A program made the translations under genes and the position numbers. This document shows, piece by piece, positions 27,444 through 37,384 of a stretch of DNA of 59,091 nt. The notes under the pieces are model-generated. The model worked only from the letters and a program-made list of their open reading frames with translations, did not search any database and was not told the origin of the DNA. This DNA comes from an uncultured Pseudomonadota bacterium. Lineage in GTDB: Bacteria > Pseudomonadota > Gammaproteobacteria > Steroidobacterales > Steroidobacteraceae. The DNA is taken from assembly GCA_903927005.1 (NCBI GenBank), contig CAIYLH010000049.1:1-59091 (forward strand), in the 5' to 3' direction. Every line of letters begins with the position of its first letter. Within the stretch, counting starts at the first letter, position 1.

Positions 27444-27608
27444 CCGCAGCCGTCGAAGCGTGAACCAGTCGACACGACGGGCTCGCCCGCGTCGGTAACA
27501 TTCCCCCGGTCGCTGCCGTCTTCCTACGCAGTAGCGGCACGGGAGCGCAGCGCGAACGCCTACACGGCAGCGTCTGCCGCCCCGCGAACCACCAACGGGG
27601 TCGACGAC

Positions 27609-28124
27609 GTGCACTTCCCGCCCAGCAACGTGCTGATGCCACGGCTCACTGCGCCGCGCACCGTGCTGTCGACGGTAGAGGAAGCACGCATCGCGGCAAC
27701 CACCGTCGCGTCGAGCGCGCAGCGGGTGCTGACGATCCTCACGCACAGTCTCGAGTCAGAGATCTACGAGTACCCGCCGTTCATCGCGGCGGTGAAGCGT
27801 TTCGTCCTTGGGCCGCGCTTCGCCAAGGTGCGGGTGCTGGTGGTGAACCCAGGTCGGATCATGTACGGCCGGCACGAGTTCATCGCGATCGCTCGCAAGC
27901 TCACCAGCTACATCGAGATCCGCAACGCGCAGGCGCCGTTCCGCGAGATCCCGTCCACCTACATGATCGCTGACGATCACTCGACGCTGTACCGCCTGCA
28001 GTCCGCACGCTGGGACGGCTTGTGCGAACTGCGTAATGAAGCGGTCGCGCGCCTGTACCTCGAACATTTCGACGCCGGCTGGAACGAATGCGCCGTGCCG
28101 CGCGCGCAGGCGCTGTCGGGCTGA
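27609..28124 (+). CDS. DUF7931-like protein of unknown function
   Basis: A protein of 171 residues without signal peptide or membrane segment. The core (ESEIYEYPPFIAAVKRF, VRVLVVNPGRIM, ARKLTSYIEIRNAQ, IADDHSTLYRL, YLEHFDAGW) resembles the DUF7931 domain often found at the end of GNAT acetyltransferases in gammaproteobacteria; the match is from memory. Its fold suggests a phospholipase D-like or nucleotide-binding scaffold, which I cannot confirm. GTG 27609 is one start; ATG 27636 (MPRLTAP) is as likely. It lies between purB and mnmA on the same strand. Confidence 0.65.
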   Translation: MHFPPSNVLMPRLTAPRTVLSTVEEARIAATTVASSAQRVLTILTHSLESEIYEYPPFIAAVKRFVLGPRFAKVRVLVVNPGRIMYGRHEFIAIARKLTSYIEIRNAQAPFREIPSTYMIADDHSTLYRLQSARWDGLCELRNEAVARLYLEHFDAGWNECAVPRAQALSG

Positions 28125-28154
28125 GTCTGCCGCCGTCGGCGTTATACTCGCCGC

Positions 28155-29249
28155 ATGGCTGATACCGTCATCGTAGCTCTGTCCGGCGGCGTCGACTCCG
28201 CGGTCGCCGCGCTACTGCTCAAGCGCGCCGGCTATGCGCTTGAGGCGCTGCACATGACCAACTGGGAAGACGACGAGGACGGCTACTGCACTGCTGCGGC
28301 AGACTGGCAGGCGGCGCGCGAGGTAGCCGCCGAACTCGACATCCCCCTGCATCGGGTCAGCTTCGCGGCTGAATACCGCGAGCGGGTGTTCCGCTATTTC
28401 CTCGATGAGTACGCCGCCGGCCGCACGCCGAACCCGGACGTGCTGTGCAACCGCGAGGTCAAGTTCGGGGTCTGCCTCGACTATGTGCGCAGGCTGGGCG
28501 GCGGCCGTCTCGCCACCGGCCATTACGCGCGGCTGGAGGCGGGGCCTGCGCGCACGCGCTTGCTGCGGGCGCGAGACCGGGGCAAGGACCAGACCTACTT
28601 TCTGCAACAAGTACCTCCGGCGGCGCTCGAGCGGGTGCTGTTTCCGCTCGGCGAGTTGCCCAAAGTCGAGGTGCGGGAGTTGGCGCGTCGCGCCGGGCTG
28701 CCGGTCTTCGACCGACCTGACAGCACCGGGATCTGCTTCATCGGCGAGCGGCCGTTCCGCGACTTTCTCGCCGGCTACCTGCCCGCGTCGCCAGGTCCCA
28801 TCCTCACCCCTGAGGGTGTGGAGCTGGGGCAGCATGGCGGGCTGATGTACCACACCATCGGCCAGCGCGGCGGTCTGCGGATCGGCGGTTCGCGCGGCCG
28901 CGAGGCTGCGCCGTGGTACGTCGCGGCCAAGGATGTCGCGCGCAACGCTTTGATTGTAGTACAGGGACACGATAATCCGAGGCTATACAGCGGCTCGTTG
29001 CAGACGGGCGCCGTGAGCTGGCTTGGGCCTGCGCCGGACGCGCCTTTCGACTGCCTGCTGCAGGTACGCCACCGGCAATCCGCAGTACCGGCCAGGGTCG
29101 AGCCGGGCCCGGACGGGGTCCGGGTTGTGCTCGCTGAGCCGCTGCGGGCGGTGGCGCCGGGTCAGTACGCGGCGTTCTACGACGGTGACGAATGTCTGGG
29201 CGGGGGTGTGATCGTCGCGGCAGATTGTGCAGCGCAGCGTTATAATTGA
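28155..29249 (+). CDS. mnmA: tRNA-specific 2-thiouridylase
   Basis: Adds sulfur to U34 of the tRNAs for Lys, Glu and Gln. The 364 residues begin with the PP-loop ALSGGVDSAVAALLL (about 8-22). The catalytic cysteines lie in NPDVLCNREVKF near 99 and DSTGICFIGE near 197, both present. The C-terminal beta domain ends LGGGVIVAAD. A TATACT box at 28143-28148 lies only six bases before the ATG and no ribosome binding site is visible, so the message may be leaderless if that box is used. The neighbour acnA follows after 21 bases. Confidence 0.95.
   Translation: MADTVIVALSGGVDSAVAALLLKRAGYALEALHMTNWEDDEDGYCTAAADWQAAREVAAELDIPLHRVSFAAEYRERVFRYFLDEYAAGRTPNPDVLCNREVKFGVCLDYVRRLGGGRLATGHYARLEAGPARTRLLRARDRGKDQTYFLQQVPPAALERVLFPLGELPKVEVRELARRAGLPVFDRPDSTGICFIGERPFRDFLAGYLPASPGPILTPEGVELGQHGGLMYHTIGQRGGLRIGGSRGREAAPWYVAAKDVARNALIVVQGHDNPRLYSGSLQTGAVSWLGPAPDAPFDCLLQVRHRQSAVPARVEPGPDGVRVVLAEPLRAVAPGQYAAFYDGDECLGGGVIVAADCAAQRYN
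29241..29246 (+). promoter_or_regulatory. Possible -10 box ahead of acnA
   Basis: A perfect TATAAT lies at the very end of mnmA, 24 bases before the acnA ATG. No good -35 is found at 16-18 bases upstream, so this may be a weak or activator-dependent promoter, or chance. Confidence 0.35.
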
Positions 29250-29270
29250 CGCATCCCTGCGGGAGGACAC

Positions 29271-31958
<2,688 letters not shown>

Positions 31959-31996
31959 ACGGGTCTCCCCCTCCGCCCGCCGCCCCACTGCCCGAT

Positions 31997-32644
31997 GTGA
32001 GCGGCGTGGCGGTGTTTGATCTTGACGGGACCATCACCCGTCATGACACGCTCGTGCCGTACCTGCTGCATGCCCTGGGCAGGTATCCCGGTCGACTGCT
32101 GCGGCTATGGCGAGTGCCGGCCACGCTCTTGCGGTTTGCCATCGACCGCGATCGCGGTCGACTCAAGGGCGAGCTGATCCATGCGGTACTGGGGGGGCTT
32201 AGGCACGAACAGGTGCAGGCGCTCACGCAGGCGTTCCTTGATAAGAAGCTGCTGGGTTTGCTGCGACCGACGGCGATCAACGCCATCGAGGCGCATCGCA
32301 ACGCCGGCGACTGGCTGGTGCTGCTGTCCGCCAGCACCGAGTTCTACGTGCGTGAGATCGGCGCCCGGCTGGGCTTCGACCAGGTGATCTGCACCGAAGT
32401 GCGCTGGGACGGTGACCGGCTCGAGGGTCGCCTCAAGAGCGCCAATCGGCGCGGCGCGGAGAAGAGCCGCTGCCTGCAGGAACTGCGCGAGGATCATCCG
32501 AAGGCCTCGTTCGCGGCCTACGGCAACGCGCTGTCCGATCTGGACCACCTGCAGCGCGCGGATGCCCCGCTGGTGGTGAACGCCTCCGCCACCACCCGGC
32601 GCAAGGCGCTGGCGTTGGGGCTGAAGGTCCGCCACTGGCCCTGA
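31997..32644 (+). CDS. HAD-IB family phosphatase
   Basis: A protein of 215 residues of the SerB-like HAD-IB group. Motif I is FDLDGTITRHD (about 7-17), the Ser motif is VLLSASTEFYV near 110, a conserved Lys is in EKSRCLQEL near 155 and motif III is YGNALSDLDHL near 174. The cap between motifs I and II is helical. Members dephosphorylate phosphoserine, sugars or phosphoglycerols; no substrate can be named. The third motif has Asn where Asp is usual (GNALSD rather than GDSxxD), an arrangement also seen in related HAD-IB enzymes. It follows acnA by 38 bases on the same strand. Confidence 0.85.
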   Translation: MSGVAVFDLDGTITRHDTLVPYLLHALGRYPGRLLRLWRVPATLLRFAIDRDRGRLKGELIHAVLGGLRHEQVQALTQAFLDKKLLGLLRPTAINAIEAHRNAGDWLVLLSASTEFYVREIGARLGFDQVICTEVRWDGDRLEGRLKSANRRGAEKSRCLQELREDHPKASFAAYGNALSDLDHLQRADAPLVVNASATTRRKALALGLKVRHWP

Positions 32645-32694
32645 TATTTGTTTGAGAAAGCGCGACCTGGTCGCGATCTACGTACAAGCCCCTC

Positions 32695-32723
32695 TTGATG
32701 AGAATGATTCTCACTCGTAATAT
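32695..32723 (+). promoter_or_regulatory. Promoter with a Fur box between -35 and -10
   Basis: TTGATG (32695-32700) and TAATAT (32718-32723) are 17 bases apart, a good sigma70 match. The palindrome TGAGAATGATTCTCA (32699-32713) fits the core of the Fur consensus and covers the spacer. Iron-loaded Fur bound here would block RNA polymerase, so the cupredoxin-FTR1 pair should be switched on when iron is scarce. Confidence 0.85.
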
Positions 32724-32752
32724 GGCGTCAGGTTAGCCCTCCGGACACTGTC

Positions 32753-33091
32753 ATGTGCACACTGCTAAGCCGCGCCGTCTGCGTCACCGCCCTGCTGCTC
32801 GCTCCCGTCTTGGCTCTGGCAGCCGACACCGAGTACACGATCGTCCTCGAGAGTCATCGCTTCAGCCCTAGCGAGCTGCTCGTGCCGGCCGGGGTGAAGG
32901 TCCGTCTGGTCCTCGAAAATAGGGATCAAACTCCTGAAGAATTCGAGAGTTACGCGCTAAATCGCGAAAAGCTCATAACACCGTCGGCCAAGGTGGTCAT
33001 CTACGTCGGGCCGCTTGCCCCCGGCCGCTACGAGTACTTCGGCGACTTCAATCCCAGCACCGCCCGCGGCTGGATCGTGGCAAAGCCATGA
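32753..33091 (+). CDS. Exported EfeO-type cupredoxin protein
   Basis: A small exported protein of 112 residues: a signal peptide (about 1-24, ending ALAAD) and a single cupredoxin-like domain (YTIVLESHRFSPSELLVPAG, then EEFESYALNREK and GRYEYFGDFNPSTARG). In related EfeO-type domains the last motif reads DFHP; here the His is Asn, and no Cys or Met ligand is in its usual place, so copper binding is doubtful. It overlaps the FTR1 gene by ATGA and lies behind the Fur box, so a periplasmic role in handing iron to the permease is likely. Confidence 0.85.
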   Translation: MCTLLSRAVCVTALLLAPVLALAADTEYTIVLESHRFSPSELLVPAGVKVRLVLENRDQTPEEFESYALNREKLITPSAKVVIYVGPLAPGRYEYFGDFNPSTARGWIVAKP

Positions 33092-34638
33092 TCAGCGCGG
33101 CCTTGATCGTGCTGCGCGAGGTCTTCGAGGCGGCGCTGCTGATCGGCATCCTGCTGGCGGGCACTCGCGAAGTTGCCGGCCGTAGCGGCTGGGTCGCCGG
33201 CGGCGTCGGCCTGGGTCTGCTTGGCGCGACCGCCGTGGCGCTCGGCGCCGGGCGCCTGGCCGAGTCCTTCCAGGGCAGTGGCCAGGAGCTGTTCAACGCC
33301 GTCGTCCTGCTGACGGCGACCGTCCTGCTCGGCTGGCACAGCGTCTGGATGCAGCGCCACGGGCGGCAGATGGCGCAGCAACTTGCCGGCGTCGGCCGCC
33401 AGATCGCCGCTGGCGATCGACCGCTGTCGGGGCTGATGCTGGTGGTCGCCCTCGCGGTCCTGCGGGAAGGCGCGGAGCTTGTGTTGTTCCTGTACGGCGT
33501 GGTGGCCGGCGGCACCGACCGGCACGCCCTGCTCAGTGGCAGTGCGTTAGGCCTCGCCGCCGGCGTCGGAATCGGCGCCGTGGTTTATCGCGGCCTGCTG
33601 AAAGTGCCGCAGCGCCACCTGTTCAGCGTCACCGGCTCGCTGCTGCTGCTGCTCGCCGCCGGCATGGCATCCCAGGCCGCGGGCAATCTCGTTCAGGCCG
33701 GCTGGCTGCCGCCGCTGCTGGACCCAGCCTGGGACAGCTCGTTTCTACTGCGCGAGCACAGCGTCGTCGGCCAGACGCTGCATGCGCTGATCGGCTACGT
33801 CGAGCGGCCGAGTGCGATGCAGCTGCTGTTCTTTGTCGTTGCGCTCGCCACCCTGTTCGCCGCCACCCGCGCCACGGCTGGCACGACGGGACCGCGCCCC
33901 GCATGGCGCCGTCCATTGCTAGCGGCCGTGCTGCTACTGGTGGCGTTCGCCGTGCCGCAACGTGCGTCAGCGGCGTTATCGATCTACTCGCCGGTGGTCG
34001 AGGCGGGCGAGCGCGCCATTGAATTGCGCAGCCAGCGTGATCTGGACTCGAAGTCCGACGCGAACGGCGCCGAGGAGCACAAGCTCGAGATCGAGTATGC
34101 ACCGACCGACTGGTGGCGCACCGAGGGCCTGGTGACGATACAACGTGAGCCGGCCGGCGGACGCCGCGTGTCCGAGTATTCGTTCGAGAACGTCTTTGCA
34201 CTCGCGCCGCAGGGTCGTTACTGGGCCGACGTCGGCCTGCTGGCCGAATACGCGCATGGCGTCGGCACGGACGGCCACGATGCAATCGAGCTTGGGCTGC
34301 TGGCCGAAACCGCGTGGCAGCGCGCGGTGCTGACCGTCAATCTGACCGCCGAGCAGTCGCTGACCGGCGGCAGTCGCGCGGAGCTCGCCTACGCCGCACG
34401 CCTGCGCTGGCGCGGCAATGAGCACGCCGAGCCAGGCATCGAAATGCACGGCGAGCTCGGCACGTTTGGCCAGTACGCCAGCCTGCGCGCGCATCGTCAT
34501 CAGGCCGGACCCGCGCTGCTTGGCCGCTGGCGGCTGGAGTCGCGCCGGGCGTTGCGCTACGAAGCGGCCGTGCTGTTCGGCATGACCGGCGCGTCGCCGG
34601 ATGCGACCGGCCGGCTGCAATTGGAATACGAATTCTGA
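33088..34638 (+). CDS. FTR1-family iron permease with a C-terminal barrel-like domain
   Basis: Residues 1-270 are an FTR1/EfeU-type iron permease with about seven membrane segments and both iron-passage motifs: REVFE at 10-14 and REGAE at 126-130. From about 274 the frame continues through a basic stretch and a hydrophobic segment (LLAAVLLLVAFAV) ending PQRASA, like a signal peptide. Some 215 residues of alternating strands then follow to a terminal LQLEYEF, as in small outer-membrane beta-barrels. No in-frame ATG marks a separate gene at the join. Such barrel-like proteins normally have their own gene, so this is a fusion or a coding join needing checking. Ferric or ferrous iron is the expected substrate. 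Confidence 0.85.
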   Translation: MISAALIVLREVFEAALLIGILLAGTREVAGRSGWVAGGVGLGLLGATAVALGAGRLAESFQGSGQELFNAVVLLTATVLLGWHSVWMQRHGRQMAQQLAGVGRQIAAGDRPLSGLMLVVALAVLREGAELVLFLYGVVAGGTDRHALLSGSALGLAAGVGIGAVVYRGLLKVPQRHLFSVTGSLLLLLAAGMASQAAGNLVQAGWLPPLLDPAWDSSFLLREHSVVGQTLHALIGYVERPSAMQLLFFVVALATLFAATRATAGTTGPRPAWRRPLLAAVLLLVAFAVPQRASAALSIYSPVVEAGERAIELRSQRDLDSKSDANGAEEHKLEIEYAPTDWWRTEGLVTIQREPAGGRRVSEYSFENVFALAPQGRYWADVGLLAEYAHGVGTDGHDAIELGLLAETAWQRAVLTVNLTAEQSLTGGSRAELAYAARLRWRGNEHAEPGIEMHGELGTFGQYASLRAHRHQAGPALLGRWRLESRRALRYEAAVLFGMTGASPDATGRLQLEYEF

Positions 34639-34711
34639 AACCTTTCGCTTCCGCCAGCGGTCTGCTTAGGATGGGTTGCTAAAGAGCGCTACCGACCCGA
34701 GGGACTCCCAG

Positions 34712-35662
34712 ATGCTGATTCGTCGTCCGGCCGACTACCGCCCGTCAGAAATCACCCCCGCCGAGGTCTATGCCGACCGACGCCGTTTCATCGCGGCCGC
34801 GCTGGGCCTGGCGGCAAGCTCGGTACTGCCGGCGGCACGCGCCGCGACGCCCACCGGCACGCCACTCACGGCGCCGCGCAATCCGAAGTTCAGCACCGCC
34901 GAGACGCCCAACAGCTGGGACGACGTCACCGGCTACAACAACTATTACGAATTTGGCACCGACAAGTCCGACCCCGCCGCGAATGCCGGCCACCTGCGCG
35001 TCAGCCCGTGGACGGTCACGGTCGCCGGCGAAGCCGAGCTGCGTGGCACGTTCGCGCTGGAGGACCTGATTCGTCCCCACCCGCTGGAAGAACGCGTCTA
35101 CCGCCTGCGTTGCGTCGAGGCGTGGTCGATGGTGATCCCCTGGGTCGGTCTGCCATTGGGCGACCTCGTGCGTCGCCTGAAACCGACCTCGCGCGCGAAA
35201 TACGTGGCGTTCACGACCTTGCGTGACCCCACACAGATGCCCGGTCAGCGCAGCTCGGTGCTCGACTGGCCGTACGTGGAGGCGTTACGCATCGATGAGG
35301 CCACCCACCCGCTGGCACTGCTCGCGACGGGCGTCTACGGCCGCAGCCTGCCGAACCAGAATGGCGCACCCCTGCGGCTGGTCGTGCCGTGGAAGTACGG
35401 CTTCAAGAGCGGCAAGGCGATCGTGCGAATCGAGTTCATGGAAAAAATGCCAGCGACCACCTGGAACCGTTCAGGGCCGGAAGAGTACGGCTTCTATGCG
35501 AACGTGAACCCGGCGGTGGATCATCCGCGCTGGAGTCAGAAGACCGAGCGTCGCATCGGCGCCGGCCTTTTCGCGGCTCGCCAGCCAACCCTGCCGTTCA
35601 ATGGCTATGGCGAACAGGTCGCCTCGCTCTACGCCGGCATGGACCTGCGGAGATACTTCTGA
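34712..35662 (+). CDS. msrP: Periplasmic methionine sulfoxide reductase, catalytic subunit
   Basis: A molybdopterin enzyme that reduces oxidised methionine in periplasmic proteins. A twin-arginine signal ([16 protein letters not shown], about 24-39) directs Tat export. The pterin-binding cysteine is in [15 protein letters not shown] near 137, and [20 protein letters not shown] near 213 and [10 protein letters not shown] near 234 complete the sulfite-oxidase fold. ATG 34712 has GAGGGA upstream and gives the family's usual MLIRRP start. A GAAAC-N18-GTCT pattern at 34637-34663 resembles an extracytoplasmic-function sigma promoter, a weak hint only. It shares a CTGA junction with msrQ. Confidence 0.95.
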   Translation: MLIRRPADYRPSEITPAEVYADRRRFIAAALGLAASSVLPAARAATPTGTPLTAPRNPKFSTAETPNSWDDVTGYNNYYEFGTDKSDPAANAGHLRVSPWTVTVAGEAELRGTFALEDLIRPHPLEERVYRLRCVEAWSMVIPWVGLPLGDLVRRLKPTSRAKYVAFTTLRDPTQMPGQRSSVLDWPYVEALRIDEATHPLALLATGVYGRSLPNQNGAPLRLVVPWKYGFKSGKAIVRIEFMEKMPATTWNRSGPEEYGFYANVNPAVDHPRWSQKTERRIGAGLFAARQPTLPFNGYGEQVASLYAGMDLRRYF

Positions 35663-36294
35663 GTCGGCCGGGCCAGTGGCTGCGCGCGGCCAAGCCGTGG
35701 CTGTTCGTCGCCGCGCTCCTGCCGCTGGCGAGTCTGCTGTTACGCGCGCTGGGCGTTGCGCACTTAGGGCTCGGCGCAAACCCGGTCGCGGCGTTGACCG
35801 ACTCGCTCGGGTTGTGGGCGTTACGTCTGCTGCTGCTGACGCTGGCGCTGACGCCGCTACGTTATCTCACCGGCCTCGCAGACTGGATCCGCCTGCGGCG
35901 CATGCTGGGCCTGTTTGCGTTCTTCTATGCGACGCTGCACCTGGCCATGTACTTCCTGGTCGATCAGCGCTTCGCGATCAAGGTACTGGTTGAGGACGTG
36001 ACGAAACGGCCGTGGATCACGCTTGGGGTGGTGGCCTATTCCATCCTGCTTGTGCTCGCGCTGACTTCCAACGCCCGCGCCATGCGCGCTCTGGGTCGCG
36101 CCTGGCAAACACTGCATTACGCGGTCTATGCGGCGGCCGCTGGCGCCTGCTGGCATTACTATTGGCAGGTGAAACGGGACGTCACCGCGCCACTGGCCTA
36201 CGCGGCCGTGTTCGCGCTGTTGATGGCGCTGCGGGCGTGGCGCATCGCGCGCCGACGGTACAAACCGTTTCTTCAAGCACAGCCCGCTGCGTAA
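35659..36294 (+). CDS. msrQ: Heme-binding membrane subunit of the MsrPQ system
   Basis: The inner-membrane b-type heme protein that feeds electrons from the quinone pool to MsrP. Six hydrophobic helices are visible; heme-ligand histidines lie in [12 protein letters not shown], in WQTLHYAVY and in GACWHYYW. The homologous frame opens at [13 protein letters not shown] with no ATG, GTG or TTG at that point. The best start is CTG at 35659, which overlaps the msrP stop as CTGA and has GGAG six bases upstream. This gives 211 residues, the same as E. coli MsrQ. Confidence 0.9.
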   Translation: MSRPGQWLRAAKPWLFVAALLPLASLLLRALGVAHLGLGANPVAALTDSLGLWALRLLLLTLALTPLRYLTGLADWIRLRRMLGLFAFFYATLHLAMYFLVDQRFAIKVLVEDVTKRPWITLGVVAYSILLVLALTSNARAMRALGRAWQTLHYAVYAAAAGACWHYYWQVKRDVTAPLAYAAVFALLMALRAWRIARRRYKPFLQAQPAA

Positions 36295-36624
36295 CACGGT
36301 CTGCCGTTGCATTGCGGCAGAAATTCCTGGCTGCACGAGTCGCGTGGTCCTCTAGCACCCGGCTTCTTTCTGGTGCCTGAACGCCAGCACGTACACAGCG
36401 TCGCCGACGGGGTCATGGAGATACAGAGCAACGGAAGCGATGGGACGCGCTGACCCTGCTGCGACGGTTGCGCTAGCACAAGGAGCTGCGGCCAAGTTTT
36501 TAGCTCATGCCGCGCTCGTTCCCTGGCTTCAGTGGATCGCTCGATATCTTTAAGAACTGGGCAATTTCTCGCGTGGTTTGACTCAAACTGCGGCCGTAAA
36601 ATCCCACAGACGAACGACGCTTTG
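36295..36624. other. Gap of 330 bp between msrQ and a YgjP-type gene
   Basis: Both flanking genes end here. It holds a short hairpin right after msrQ (CTGCCG and CGGCAG arms, 36301-36320, without a T-run), the end of a decayed toxin gene on the minus strand, and a more A/T-rich stretch from about 36540 with no reading frame I can support. Confidence 0.6.
36352..36450 (-). pseudogene. Remnant of a RelE/ParE-type toxin gene
   Basis: On the minus strand the frame ending at TAG 36352-36354 reads SVALYLHDPVGDAVYVLAF and then RHQKEAGC. This closely matches the C-terminus of a common ParE-like toxin group, in which it runs GYVALYR...VLAVRHQREAGY. Nothing upstream in any frame continues the toxin, and no antitoxin gene is nearby, so only the last 27 or so codons survive. 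It marks the trace of a lost toxin-antitoxin locus. Confidence 0.6.
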
Positions 36625-37374
36625 TTATGGTCGATCTTCCGTATAGACCCAGCCGGGCACGTGCTGCCAACCCCGCGTCAGCGCGCGGTCCAGCTGCTCG
36701 TAGTCGGGTTCGTGCTCGGCTACCAGCTTCCAATAGCGCGACGAGTGGTTCATATGACGGGTATGGCACAGCTCGTGAACCAGCAGGTAACGCACTACCG
36801 GCGGTGGCTGGAACAGCAGGCAGACGTTGAGGCTGATCGTGCCTGAACGCGAGCAACTGCCCCAGCGCGTACGCTGGCGTCGTAGCTGCAGGCGCTGGTA
36901 GCTGAGCTCGCAGCTGGTGGCGACGCTTGCCAGCCACGGCTCAAGGGCGGACCGTGCCTCCTCGACCAGCCAGCTGCGTAGTGCCTGGCGGGTGTCCGCC
37001 TGACGCTGCACGTCGCCGCGCACTTCAAGCTCGTCGCCGCCACGCGGACGCACGACGCTGCGGCTGCCGGGCAAGTACGTGACATTCCATTCGCGCCCGA
37101 GGGCCTGTAGCGCGATGCGCTCCGGCAACGGCTCCAGCGCTGGATTGGGACGGCTGCTAAATGCGGCGACCTTGCTGTCGATCCAGCGCCGGTGGCGGGC
37201 AACGAACGCCTCCACGACCTCCGGTCGAGTGCTGATCGGCACCGTGATCTCAACGCGGCCACCGGGATAGACGCGCACTGTCATTCGCCGCGCACGCGCG
37301 CTCTGCCGCACCGAGAACGGTGCGCTGCTGCTGCGTGCGTCGAACAGAGTCAGCTGTGGAGGGGCGTCGGACAC
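36625..37374 (-). CDS. YgjP/DUF45-type metallopeptidase
   Basis: A cytoplasmic zinc-peptidase-like protein of 249 residues. The zinc site is HELCHTRHMNHSSRYWKLV near 210 (HExxH plus a third His), preceded by RTRWGSCSRSGTISLNVCL, the family hallmark. The N-terminal part has the strands ARRMTVRVYPGGRVEITVP. No signal peptide is present. The start is placed at GTG 37374, ten bases after the fadH stop; earlier starts would lie inside fadH. Family members are poorly characterised; YgjP is a predicted peptidase. Confidence 0.88.
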   Translation of the reverse strand: MSDAPPQLTLFDARSSSAPFSVRQSARARRMTVRVYPGGRVEITVPISTRPEVVEAFVARHRRWIDSKVAAFSSRPNPALEPLPERIALQALGREWNVTYLPGSRSVVRPRGGDELEVRGDVQRQADTRQALRSWLVEEARSALEPWLASVATSCELSYQRLQLRRQRTRWGSCSRSGTISLNVCLLFQPPPVVRYLLVHELCHTRHMNHSSRYWKLVAEHEPDYEQLDRALTRGWQHVPGWVYTEDRP

Positions 37375-37384
37375 GGGCGCGCCG

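Noticed and set aside
26034-27746. A 570-codon minus-strand frame opposite purB
   Set aside because: purB is certain; the antisense product is low-complexity and unlike any protein.
36273-36479. A 68-codon minus-strand frame over the ParE remnant
   Set aside because: It is in a different frame from the toxin-like sequence and has no likeness to a protein.
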